Positions 30,586 through 38,230 of a stretch of 64,000 nucleotides of DNA are shown piece after piece. The notes beneath the pieces were generated by a model that saw only the letters and a list, made by a program, of their open reading frames with translations, was not told the DNA's origin and made no database searches. Source of the DNA: Neptunomonas japonica JAMM 1380. Lineage in GTDB: Bacteria; Pseudomonadota; Gammaproteobacteria; Pseudomonadales; Balneatricaceae. A program made the translations under genes and the position numbers. Location of the stretch: assembly GCF_016592555.1 (NCBI RefSeq), contig NZ_AP014546.1, positions 1,622,501-1,686,500 of the forward strand. Reading direction: 5' to 3'. Each line of letters starts with the position of its first letter. Positions within the stretch are counted from its first letter, which is position 1.

Positions 30586-31374
30586 ATGTTTCTGATGCTA
30601 TCCATTTTTAAATTTCGTCCGCTAATTGATCTATCCAGTGCTGACTGGATATGCGATACCTTTGAGTGGGCGATGCAAAATTTTGATAATGAAGAGTTTT
30701 TTAAACGTAGTCGGTTAGTGCTACCAACCAATGAGTTTTTCCCAGGTAATGTTGATAGTGTTCATACTAAAGCAGAAAATATATTTAAGCATACGCTGAT
30801 GTATACGGGACTCGCGCATTGGCCTTTTCAGCTTCAATTACCTGAATTGTTTGAAAGTTTACCTGCTCACCAGATTGAGTTGGTAAGAGTAGAGCGTAAT
30901 TCAACGGTGAGCATGTTACCTGTTACGTACCAGCGCCCTTTGACGCTTAGTTATAACCCTCAACAAACGTTGAAGCCAGAAGATCTATCATCCAGCTTTG
31001 CTCATGTAATGGCACAACACATGTTGCTTCAGTCCCATCAGCTTCCTCCAGGTGGTGAGGATTACCTTAGTGAGGGTAGTGAGATATTAGCTGTTTTTAT
31101 GGGATTCGGTGTCATGTTTGCTAACTCCGCTTATACGTTTCGCGGAGGTTGTGGCAGTTGTTATAACGCCCAAGCAAACCGTACGGCGAGCTTGTCTGAG
31201 AATGAGATTATATTTGCGCTAGCACTGTATTGCCGCTTGAAAGGTATAGAGGACTCACATGCTTTTTCTTGCCTAAAGAAGCATTTGAAAAGTAATTATA
31301 AGCAGGCATGCAAGCAGCTTGATAAGCGACCAGATAGGTTGGTAAGACTGATGGAATATAAAAGAGAAGTTTGA
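30586..31374 (+). CDS. Conserved hypothetical protein with a CGSC motif
   Basis: A 262-residue protein of unknown function; I do not recognise a named domain. Visible features are a conserved-looking central block SEGSEILAVFMGFGVMFANS, then FRGGCGSCYNAQANR with a CxxC pair. A helical, lysine-rich C-terminus (CLKKHLKSNYKQACKQLDKR) follows. No signal peptide or convincing membrane span was seen. ATG 30586 or ATG 30595 could be the start. The stop codon overlaps the start of the downstream metallopeptidase (TGATG, one shared base), so the two are probably co-translated and may act together. The CxxC could bind metal or be redox-active; that is inference. Confidence 0.8.
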   Translation: MFLMLSIFKFRPLIDLSSADWICDTFEWAMQNFDNEEFFKRSRLVLPTNEFFPGNVDSVHTKAENIFKHTLMYTGLAHWPFQLQLPELFESLPAHQIELVRVERNSTVSMLPVTYQRPLTLSYNPQQTLKPEDLSSSFAHVMAQHMLLQSHQLPPGGEDYLSEGSEILAVFMGFGVMFANSAYTFRGGCGSCYNAQANRTASLSENEIIFALALYCRLKGIEDSHAFSCLKKHLKSNYKQACKQLDKRPDRLVRLMEYKREV

Positions 31375-31880
31375 TGTCCACGTTAAAGTATTTAACTGCT
31401 TACGCACCTGAGTTGCAGCAACAAGTGCAACAAATGATTGATAAGCGCCAACTGGCAGATTTTTTATTGAAAAAATACCCTCATGTGCATGATGTCAGTA
31501 ATGATAAATATTTACGTGAGTATGTCATGACGTTAAAAAACCGCTATATAAAAAAGTCTGCGCCGCTGAGCAAGGTCGCATATGACAGTAAAATTCATGT
31601 GGTTAATAATGCGTTGGGGCTACATAGCTATGTGTCGAGAGTGCAAGGGGCTAAGTTAAAGAGTAAAAATGAGATTCGTATCAGCGCAATATTCAAAAAA
31701 GCACCTGAGGTGTTTTTAAATATGATTGTGGTGCATGAGTTGGCGCACTTGAAAGAGAAAGAACATAACAAGGCGTTTTACCAATTATGCCAATATATGC
31801 TTCCAGATTATCATCAGCTAGAGTTTGAGATGCGTTTATATTTGACGTACTTAGAGCTAGATGGCGCGCTTTATACGTAA
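31374..31880 (+). CDS. YgjP-type (DUF45) metal-dependent hydrolase
   Basis: Predicted zinc metallopeptidase of the YgjP/DUF45 family, 168 residues. The zinc-binding motif HELAHLKEKEHNKAFY has the HExxH-like core HELAH with a third histidine eight residues after its last histidine; YVSRVQGAKLKSKNEIRIS is the beta strand region before it. The C-terminus MLPDYHQLEFEMRLYL is typical. No signal peptide, so it should be cytosolic. ATG at 31374 overlaps the stop of the upstream hypothetical gene, suggesting a two-gene unit. Substrate unknown. Confidence 0.87.
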   Translation: MSTLKYLTAYAPELQQQVQQMIDKRQLADFLLKKYPHVHDVSNDKYLREYVMTLKNRYIKKSAPLSKVAYDSKIHVVNNALGLHSYVSRVQGAKLKSKNEIRISAIFKKAPEVFLNMIVVHELAHLKEKEHNKAFYQLCQYMLPDYHQLEFEMRLYLTYLELDGALYT

Positions 31881-31925
31881 AGTCATGTAGAATGCGCCTC
31901 CGTTAAGAAATAATCAGAGAACGCG

Positions 31926-32297
31926 ATGGATTACGAATTTAGCATTGATGAATTGGGGCGTCCTCGGGCCAAGTTTTCGATGGGAGCCGAGGCGGTAGGT
32001 CGTTGGTTTACTGAAGAGTTATCTGATGACTTGCAGCAAATTAACCAACTAGTTGAGCTTGTTGAAACACTGGAGCGCGATGAGATAAGTAATTATCAGC
32101 AATCGGGTAAAGAGTTTCAATTACGGTTAAATCGTAATGAAATTGAAGTTGTTGCTTTGGTGTTGGGGCTTGATGTTGATGAAGAACTACCTGAAGACAC
32201 TAACTTGTATGACGTGGAGTCTTATGCCGGTTGTGGCTTGCCTGACTTTAAGCAGGCGCTATTATCATGGCAGTCATTTGTTGGCTCATCGCATTGA
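31926..32297 (+). CDS. yacL: YacL family protein (UPF0231)
   Basis: A 123-residue acidic protein whose start MDYEFSIDELGRPRAKFSMG and the following VGRWFTEEL match E. coli YacL (MDYEF..., SMGHEVVGHWFNEE). The C-terminus with CGLPDFKQALLSWQSFV also aligns in character. Biochemical role unknown. It begins about 45 bases after the YgjP-type gene and could be in the same transcript. Confidence 0.85.
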   Translation: MDYEFSIDELGRPRAKFSMGAEAVGRWFTEELSDDLQQINQLVELVETLERDEISNYQQSGKEFQLRLNRNEIEVVALVLGLDVDEELPEDTNLYDVESYAGCGLPDFKQALLSWQSFVGSSH

Positions 32298-32375
32298 TAG
32301 AAGAGAATTATCATATTCGTGCCGTTAGCTTTACAATAGTCTCCATACATATATTTATAAAGTTGCACTGACATC

Positions 32376-32534
32376 ATGAATCGAAAGAAAAAGATTAATA
32401 GCATTCTTATTAAGAGAATGAAAAAAGCCAATAGTAAGATCAACCCTAGTAACAAACCGCGTTATATCTCAAAAGAAGAACGGGCTAAAGCTGAAACCTC
32501 GGAGACGCAAAGTTCAGAAGGCATGAATTCATAA
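32376..32534 (+). CDS. DUF2986 family small basic protein
   Basis: A 52-residue reading frame (ATG 32376, stop 32532-32534) that begins MNRKKKINSILIKRMKKANS and continues with NKPRYISKEERAKAE. This is the pattern of the DUF2986 family of short, lysine-rich proteins, as I recall it from Vibrio and Shewanella. It is too short for most gene callers. Function unknown; the charge suggests nucleic-acid contact, but that is inference. It follows yacL on the same strand. Confidence 0.72.
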   Translation: MNRKKKINSILIKRMKKANSKINPSNKPRYISKEERAKAETSETQSSEGMNS

Positions 32535-32588
32535 GTCTAAGGCCTGATTCACTGCGTATAGCGTTTTAATTAGTACGTAAAAGGGGGC

Positions 32589-32617
32589 GCTAAATAACAC
32601 CAGAGGTATTATTTAGC
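32589..32617 (-). terminator. Possible terminator downstream of pabB
   Basis: An inverted repeat, GCTAAATAACACC and GGTATTATTTAGC around AGA (one mismatch), lies about 70 bases beyond the pabB stop codon. On the minus strand it is followed by GCCCCCTTTT rather than a clean T-run. It could serve pabB, or the plus-strand genes ending at 32534. Confidence 0.45.
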
Positions 32618-32687
32618 TGTGTTGTTTGGGTCGGTTTTAGCACAGTCCAGTGTTCAAGTATTACTTTCATATCTAGGTATTCTGTTT

Positions 32688-34058
32688 TTAAAGTGCTGTT
32701 AGTGTCGACAGCAAGTTGTTGACCTTGTCGTAGGTCTCTTGATACTCCATTTCGCTGATTGAATCGGCAACGATTCCTCCTCCTGCCCAACAATGTATTT
32801 TGTTGTTTTCAACTAACAGAGTGCGAATAGTAATGCTGGTGTCTATCTGGCCAGAGACGCCTATATAGCCAATGCTTCCGCAGTAGATACTGCGGCGATG
32901 GGGTTCCAGTTCTTCGATGATTTCCATTGCTCTTATTTTCGGAGCGCCCGTGATCGACCCGCCTGGAAAGCACTCTTTGAGTAAGCTAACAGGTGAGGCA
33001 CATGGCTCAAGAGTGCCGGTAACTGTGCTGACTAAATGATGAACATTTTTATAACTTTCTATAGCAAAAAGTGAAGGGACTTTAACGCTGTGGTGTTGGC
33101 ATACTTTGCTAAGATCGTTGCGTAGTAAGTCTACAATCATGACATTCTCCGCTCGGTCTTTACTTGAGTCCTTTAATTCATCAGCTAGTTGTTGGTCAGC
33201 TTTAGCATCGTGTCCTCTTGGGCGAGTCCCTTTTATTGGTTGGGTAATAACGTGACCTTGCGTATCTGATGATAGGAACCGCTCTGGTGATAATGACAAA
33301 ACAGCGCCATGCTCAGTGTCAAAGTAGGCTGCATAGTGAGTCGGTGCTGCGCTACGAAGGTGCTTGTAAGCTTCCCACGGATCTCCCTTACAGTTAGCAC
33401 TGAATCGCTGTGCTAAATTGACTTGGTAGCAGTCGCCGGCGTGTATGTAATCGTCAATAGTCGAAAGCTGAGTATGGTAAGCCTGTTCGTCTAGGTTGCT
33501 GCAAAACTCGCTGGTCAACTGAAAAGAATGCTGTGACGGTTCGACAGGTGCTGAAGCCTGTTGTGCTATCTCTTTTAGAGTTGACTGATTAGTAAGATGA
33601 GAACCATGAAGGTTAGCTGATTTTTTTTCATGGTCAATGATGATAGCCCAACCATATAGTCCGACTAGCATTTCAGGTAGTGAGGTATCATTAACCGCTT
33701 GCTGGGGCAGAGTTTCTATTGCCCGCCCCAAGTCATAACAAAAATGCCCTACTAAGCCGCCGTTAAAAGGAATGTCTTCGGGTAGTTGAGCTTGCTCAAT
33801 ATAGGAATATTGATAGAGTTTTTCAAGTGCATCAAATGGGTCAGTATCAGGCAATATGTTAATAGGCAAATTAACACCAGAAAGTATGCCTTGTTGGTAG
33901 CTGAGTTGGCACAGTGGGGCAGCAACTAAAATATCAAAACGGCCACGCTCGCTGCTGGGTTTACCGCTATCAAGCAATATGGCGTTGCCTAAGCTTCTGA
34001 TGCGTTCAAAGTAGTCGCTAGTGCTGACTTGGTACGGCAGTGTAATGCGTTTAAGCAA
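32688..34058 (-). CDS. pabB: Aminodeoxychorismate synthase component I
   Basis: Makes 4-amino-4-deoxychorismate from chorismate with ammonia supplied by PabA, on the way to p-aminobenzoate and folate. The diagnostic PIKGTRPRG is present; the lysine here marks PabB, where anthranilate synthase TrpE has alanine. Other core motifs are SLSPERFLS, ENVMIVDLLRNDL and FPGGSITGAPKIRAMEIIEE. 456 residues. The start is TTG at 34058 with AAGG about nine bases upstream; no ATG fits better. pabA is not adjacent. Confidence 0.94.
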   Translation of the reverse strand: MLKRITLPYQVSTSDYFERIRSLGNAILLDSGKPSSERGRFDILVAAPLCQLSYQQGILSGVNLPINILPDTDPFDALEKLYQYSYIEQAQLPEDIPFNGGLVGHFCYDLGRAIETLPQQAVNDTSLPEMLVGLYGWAIIIDHEKKSANLHGSHLTNQSTLKEIAQQASAPVEPSQHSFQLTSEFCSNLDEQAYHTQLSTIDDYIHAGDCYQVNLAQRFSANCKGDPWEAYKHLRSAAPTHYAAYFDTEHGAVLSLSPERFLSSDTQGHVITQPIKGTRPRGHDAKADQQLADELKDSSKDRAENVMIVDLLRNDLSKVCQHHSVKVPSLFAIESYKNVHHLVSTVTGTLEPCASPVSLLKECFPGGSITGAPKIRAMEIIEELEPHRRSIYCGSIGYIGVSGQIDTSITIRTLLVENNKIHCWAGGGIVADSISEMEYQETYDKVNNLLSTLTAL

Positions 34059-34206
34059 TCGATCAAACCTTGTAGTTAGATAGCTATTAAATAATGGCGG
34101 CTAAATAGCTGTTATGCAAAAGAAGAGTATTTTACGCATCCTACTTATGGATAGCGAGGGTTGCTCTTTTCCAATCTTTATCTGGAGGGTGAATAACGTA
34201 TACTGG

Positions 34207-34218
34207 ATTGTAGACAAT
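34207..34218. promoter_or_regulatory. Palindrome upstream of the alpha/beta hydrolase (candidate GntR operator)
   Basis: ATTGTAGACAAT lies three bases after a good -10 hexamer (TATACT, 34199-34204). It differs by one base from the core of the perfect palindrome at the start of the GntR regulator gene (35204-35217). Two similar sites at similar promoter positions suggest a shared operator. Confidence 0.5.
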
Positions 34219-34240
34219 TTATGAGGGGATGAAGTGATTT

Positions 34241-35104
34241 ATGCGAAGCGGCCAAGATATGAGTCAAAGAGAGCTGCATTTACCTGATCAGGTTATTAGT
34301 TATCGGGTCGTAAAAAACGCCAATGTTAATAATGGGAAAAAACTGGTGCTGCTTCATGGTGCCGGCGTGGCGGGTAAAGATACTTGGGTGTTAATTGCTT
34401 CAATGTTGACGCAGTGGGAGGAAGTGTTAATACCTGATCAGAGGGGGATGGGTGATACACATTATCCAGACCGGAGTGATTATCCTTTTAGTGCGCAAAT
34501 GTTAGTGGCTGATTTGAATGCGCTGGTTGACCACCTAGGCTGGTGGGTGTTTGATCTAGGTGGTTATTCTCTGGGTGGAATGGTGAGTATGCTATTTAAA
34601 CAGCAGCATCCAGATAGAGTCTGTAAACAGTTTTTACTTGAATCTGCTTTATTAGATAGGCCGTGCTGGGACTCAACAGTGCAGCTACGACAACGTTATA
34701 GTGAAGCTGCAGAGTATTTGCGCAGCGATAATCGTGATGTCGGTATTCGTAACTTTATGGATACGATCTCTCCTAATCGTAGAACGTCCGTACAAATTGA
34801 TGACTTAACCGCCTCTCGTCTAGGGCGGCGCCCGCTGGGCTTTGCATATGCTTTAGACTGTGTGACGGATGCTATTAATAATATAGATAGAGAAAGCTTA
34901 GTCGCTGCTCAAGGTGATGTGACAAGCCTTATTGGTGGCTTAAGTGTCGACTTAATGCACCAATATCATCGAGATATGGCTGAAGGTTTGCCGAGTTGGC
35001 ATTATTTCATGGTGCCGGGTACGGATCATTCTTTGCCATTTCAGAAGCCTCGGCAGATTGCCAAGGTAATGAATGAAGAAACCTTACGTTATAGAAATAT
35101 GTAA
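34241..35104 (+). CDS. Alpha/beta hydrolase
   Basis: Alpha/beta-hydrolase fold protein, 287 residues. The oxyanion region LVLLHGAGVAGKDTW, the DQRGMGDTHYP loop and the nucleophile elbow GGYSLGGMVS (Ser) are present; the catalytic histidine is probably in VPGTDHSLPF. Substrate cannot be told. It precedes the GntR regulator and prp genes on the same strand and carries a matching palindrome near its promoter, so it may belong to the same regulon. ATG at 34241 or ATG at 34259 could be the start. Confidence 0.87.
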   Translation: MRSGQDMSQRELHLPDQVISYRVVKNANVNNGKKLVLLHGAGVAGKDTWVLIASMLTQWEEVLIPDQRGMGDTHYPDRSDYPFSAQMLVADLNALVDHLGWWVFDLGGYSLGGMVSMLFKQQHPDRVCKQFLLESALLDRPCWDSTVQLRQRYSEAAEYLRSDNRDVGIRNFMDTISPNRRTSVQIDDLTASRLGRRPLGFAYALDCVTDAINNIDRESLVAAQGDVTSLIGGLSVDLMHQYHRDMAEGLPSWHYFMVPGTDHSLPFQKPRQIAKVMNEETLRYRNM

Positions 35105-35161
35105 GTAGGGGTAAACTCTTAAACTTTTGTATTGTGTTGACACCTTTATCCTTTTGTACGG

Positions 35162-35190
35162 TTGACGTGCTTAAAAACGCGCGGTATCGT
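35162..35190 (+). promoter_or_regulatory. Promoter of the GntR regulator and prp genes
   Basis: TTGACG and TATCGT are separated by exactly 17 bases. The transcript would start near 35197, which puts the palindrome at 35204-35217 in the initially transcribed region, a usual place for a repressor. Confidence 0.5.
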
Positions 35191-35203
35191 TGGTTTAATT
35201 GAA

Positions 35204-35217
35204 GATTGTCGACAATC
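35204..35217. promoter_or_regulatory. Perfect 14-bp palindrome, candidate autoregulatory operator
   Basis: GATTGTCGACAATC is a perfect inverted repeat just downstream of the predicted promoter and before the ATG of the GntR gene. GntR/FCD regulators often bind short palindromes near their own promoters. A one-base variant of its core lies at 34207-34218. Confidence 0.55.
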
Positions 35218-35234
35218 CCAAAAACAGATTGTTA

Positions 35235-35948
35235 ATGGCAGATATAAAAATAATGAATGAAGCTCCGGTAGAAAGTCGAACGCTAGCTGATAAAGTTTGC
35301 GAGCAAATTATTAATGCCATTGTGGTGGGTGATATTCCGCCAGGGCAGAAGATCAGTGAGCCTGAATTGGCACGTACCTACGGTATTAGTCGGGGGCCGC
35401 TACGTGAAGCAATGCGCCGGCTTGAAGCGCTACGCTTGATCGAGCGAAAGCCTCATATTGGTGCCAGAGTCGTAAAGCTTAACGAGAAAGAACTGATCGA
35501 AATCTATCGGGTACGCGAAGCATTGGAAGGCATGGCCTGTCGTATGGCGGCAGAGTTTATGTCAGATGAAGAAATATCTAGTCTACGAATTTTGTTAGAT
35601 GAGCATGATCGTTCTATAACTCAACTGGATGGCCAGTCTTACTTTCAGAAAGAAGGCGACTTGGATTTTCATTACCGAATAGTGCAGGGCAGCAAAAACG
35701 AAACATTGTTAGAACTGCTCGGCAGTGACTTGTACCACCTGGTACGTATGTACCGCTATCAATTCAGTATATCGAGTTCCCGTCCTAAGCGTGCACTCAA
35801 GGAGCATCGCCAGATCGTCGATGCTATTGAGGCGAGGGACCCCGAGTTAGCAGAAATTCTAATGCGTCGGCATATCAGTGCAGCACGCAGGAACATTGAA
35901 GAGAAGCTGAACATAGCAACTGACCTCAAAGGGGAAAAACATGGCTAA
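35235..35948 (+). CDS. GntR family (FCD) transcriptional regulator of the prp genes
   Basis: Winged-helix DNA-binding domain at about residues 12-80 ([20 protein letters not shown], then [20 protein letters not shown]) and an FCD ligand-binding domain with the usual Asp/His metal site ([32 protein letters not shown]). The start is placed at ATG 35235 (237 residues), because the TTG at 35199 would lie right at the predicted transcription start. The 3' end overlaps prpB by eight bases, so it probably regulates propionate catabolism in place of the sigma-54 activator PrpR found in enterics. Confidence 0.9.
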   Translation: MADIKIMNEAPVESRTLADKVCEQIINAIVVGDIPPGQKISEPELARTYGISRGPLREAMRRLEALRLIERKPHIGARVVKLNEKELIEIYRVREALEGMACRMAAEFMSDEEISSLRILLDEHDRSITQLDGQSYFQKEGDLDFHYRIVQGSKNETLLELLGSDLYHLVRMYRYQFSISSSRPKRALKEHRQIVDAIEARDPELAEILMRRHISAARRNIEEKLNIATDLKGEKHG

Positions 35949-36831
35949 ACTAACTGCAGGCGGTCGATTCCGCAAAGCGCTACTAGAAGCAAAACCACTA
36001 CAGATCGTAGGTACAACTAATGCTTATCATGCCATGATGGCTGAACGCGTTGGCCATAAAGCTATCTACCTATCTGGTGGTGGTGTTGCCAATACGTCTT
36101 ATGGTTTGCCTGATCTTGGTATGACTTCTATGAACGATGTATTAGAAGATGTTCGTCGTATTAGTAGTGCTGTAGAAACTCCTTTGTTGGTTGATATCGA
36201 TACAGGCTGGGGTGGTGCGTTTAATATTTCTCGTACAATCAAAGAGATGACTAAAGCAGGTGCTGCCGCAGTTCATATCGAAGATCAGATTGCTCAAAAG
36301 CGTTGTGGGCACCGTCCTAACAAAGAGATCGTTTCTTCTCAGGAAATGGTTGATCGTGTTAAAGCTGCTGTTGATGCTAAAACAGATGATGATTTTTTCA
36401 TTATCGCACGTACTGATGCTTTCCAAATGGAAGGGTTAAACTCTGCTGTGGATCGTGCTCAAGCCTGCCTTGAAGCTGGTGCAGATGGTATCTTTGCAGA
36501 AGCTGTTCATACACTAGAAGACTATAAAGCGTTTGCAGATGGTATTAACGGTGCACATTTGCTAGCGAACATTACTGAGTTTGGTGCTACGCCGCTGTTT
36601 AATACAGAGGAACTTGTAGCAAATGGTGCTTCTATGGTGCTGTACCCACTTTCAGCTTTCCGTGCTGCAAATAAAGCTGCATTGAATGTATACGAAGCGC
36701 TATTGCGTGATGGTGATCAGAAAGCAGTTGTTGATACGATGCAAACACGTATGGAACTGTATGATTTCCTTAACTACCATGATTTTGAGCAAAAGCTAGA
36801 TGCGCTTTTTGCCGAAGGCAAAAATAAGTAA
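35941..36831 (+). CDS. prpB: 2-methylisocitrate lyase
   Basis: Cleaves 2-methylisocitrate to pyruvate and succinate, the last step of the 2-methylcitrate cycle for propionyl-CoA. PEP mutase/isocitrate lyase fold: VDIDTGWGG binds Mg, and the catalytic cysteine lies in [26 protein letters not shown] follows. 296 residues, normal. ATG at 35941 overlaps the regulator gene; AAAGGGGAAA precedes it. Confidence 0.97.
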   Translation: MAKLTAGGRFRKALLEAKPLQIVGTTNAYHAMMAERVGHKAIYLSGGGVANTSYGLPDLGMTSMNDVLEDVRRISSAVETPLLVDIDTGWGGAFNISRTIKEMTKAGAAAVHIEDQIAQKRCGHRPNKEIVSSQEMVDRVKAAVDAKTDDDFFIIARTDAFQMEGLNSAVDRAQACLEAGADGIFAEAVHTLEDYKAFADGINGAHLLANITEFGATPLFNTEELVANGASMVLYPLSAFRAANKAALNVYEALLRDGDQKAVVDTMQTRMELYDFLNYHDFEQKLDALFAEGKNK

Positions 36832-36899
36832 TTAGCAAAGAAGACTTGTTGAGCGCTTTTACCGCAAGATTTAAATCAAATAATTAGAAAAACTGGTAC

Positions 36900-36915
36900 G
36901 GGAGGCTCGCCTCCC
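36900..36915 (+). other. GC-rich hairpin between prpB and prpC
   Basis: GGGAGGCTCGCCTCCC folds into a perfect six-base stem with a CTCG tetraloop. It has no T-tract, so it is not a standard terminator. It lies 21 bases before the prpC start, just upstream of its AGAAGGAGA ribosome site. It may protect or define a processed 5' end. Confidence 0.5.
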
Positions 36916-36936
36916 AAAGACAGAAGGAGAAACCGT

Positions 36937-38067
36937 ATGGCAGAAGCGAAAAAACTAAGTGGTGCGGGTCTGCGTGGCCAATCTGCTGGTGAAACTGCGC
37001 TCTGTACCGTGGGTCAAACCGGTGCAGGACTGACTTACCGTGGTTATGACATTAAAGAATTGGCTGATAAAGCACAGTTTGAAGAAGTTGCATATCTGTT
37101 ATTGTATGGGACTTTGCCAACACAGGCAGAGCTTAGTGCATACAAAGCTCGCCTAAAAGAAATGCGTACATTGCCTGCAGCGCTGAAAACTGTTTTGGAA
37201 CAGATACCCGCTGATGCACACCCAATGGATGTCATGCGTACGGGTTGCTCTATGCTGGGTAATCTTGAAACTGAGCAGAGTTTTGCTGATCAGCTTGATC
37301 ACATTGATCGTATGCTGGCTGTATTCCCAGGCTTAATCAACTATTGGTATAACTTTAGTCATAACGGCAAACGTATTGACGAGAATACCGATGCTGACTC
37401 TATTGCTGAGCAGTTCTTGTGGACGCTGCATGATAAAAAACCAGAGCCTTTGCATGTAGATGTAATGCATGCATCTCTGATTTTGTATGCTGAGCATGAG
37501 TTTAATGCATCGACGTTTACTGCACGTGTGTGTGCTTCTACGTTGTCGGATATTCACAGCTGTGTAACGGCTGCGATCGGTTCCTTGCGTGGGCCGCTAC
37601 ATGGCGGTGCTAACGAAGCTGCTATGGATATGATCGAGAACTGGAAAACTCCTGATGAAGCGGAAGCTGAAATCATGGGTATGCTCGAGCGTAAAGACAA
37701 AATTATGGGCTTTGGACACGCTATTTACAGCGAGTCTGATCCACGTAATGCCATTATTAAAGAATGGTCTAAGAAGTTGTCTGAGCAAGTGGGCGACTCT
37801 AGCTTATATGCTGTTTCTGAACGTGTTGAAGCAGTGATGTGGCGTGAGAAAAAGCTTTTCTGTAATGCTGATTTCTTTCATGCATCTGCTTATAACTTCA
37901 TGGGTATTCCTACCAAACTATTCACGCCGATTTTTGTCTGTTCGCGTGCCGCAGGTTGGACTGCTCATGTAATGGAACAGCGTGAAAATAACCGTATTAT
38001 TCGTCCAAGTGCTGACTATACAGGTCCTGAATCTGCACAGTGGGTTGCTATCGAAAATCGTGGTTGA
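36937..38067 (+). CDS. prpC: 2-methylcitrate synthase
   Basis: Condenses propionyl-CoA with oxaloacetate to 2-methylcitrate. Citrate-synthase fold of the short type (376 residues): GLTYRGYDIKELAD near the N-terminus, catalytic histidines in SLRGPLHGGANEAA and MGFGHAIYSESDPR, and an aspartate in CNADFFHASAYNFMG. Position after prpB and before acnD fixes it as PrpC rather than citrate synthase GltA. Strong AGAAGGAGA ribosome site. Confidence 0.97.
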   Translation: MAEAKKLSGAGLRGQSAGETALCTVGQTGAGLTYRGYDIKELADKAQFEEVAYLLLYGTLPTQAELSAYKARLKEMRTLPAALKTVLEQIPADAHPMDVMRTGCSMLGNLETEQSFADQLDHIDRMLAVFPGLINYWYNFSHNGKRIDENTDADSIAEQFLWTLHDKKPEPLHVDVMHASLILYAEHEFNASTFTARVCASTLSDIHSCVTAAIGSLRGPLHGGANEAAMDMIENWKTPDEAEAEIMGMLERKDKIMGFGHAIYSESDPRNAIIKEWSKKLSEQVGDSSLYAVSERVEAVMWREKKLFCNADFFHASAYNFMGIPTKLFTPIFVCSRAAGWTAHVMEQRENNRIIRPSADYTGPESAQWVAIENRG

Positions 38068-38075
38068 TTAATCGA

Positions 38076-38107
38076 GTAAGGGCTGATTCTTCAGCCCTTA
38101 CAGTTTT
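38076..38107 (+). terminator. Terminator-like hairpin after prpC
   Basis: An 11-base stem, GTAAGGGCTGA and TCAGCCCTTAC around a TTCT loop, is followed by AGTTTTG. The T-run is short (four), so it may only partly stop transcription before acnD. Confidence 0.65.
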
Positions 38108-38230
38108 GATGTGCTAACAGATATCTGCTTGGCCATAATTAATTCTGCTTTAGAATAGGTGGAGTAGGCTTCGATTCGCTCATACGCCTGCCTCGTCTCT
38201 CTGAACCATACTCAATGGAGTTCAGGCGCA

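Noticed and set aside
32222-32455. Minus-strand frame opposite yacL and the DUF2986 gene
   Set aside because: It overlaps two better-supported plus-strand genes and has no ribosome site or family likeness.
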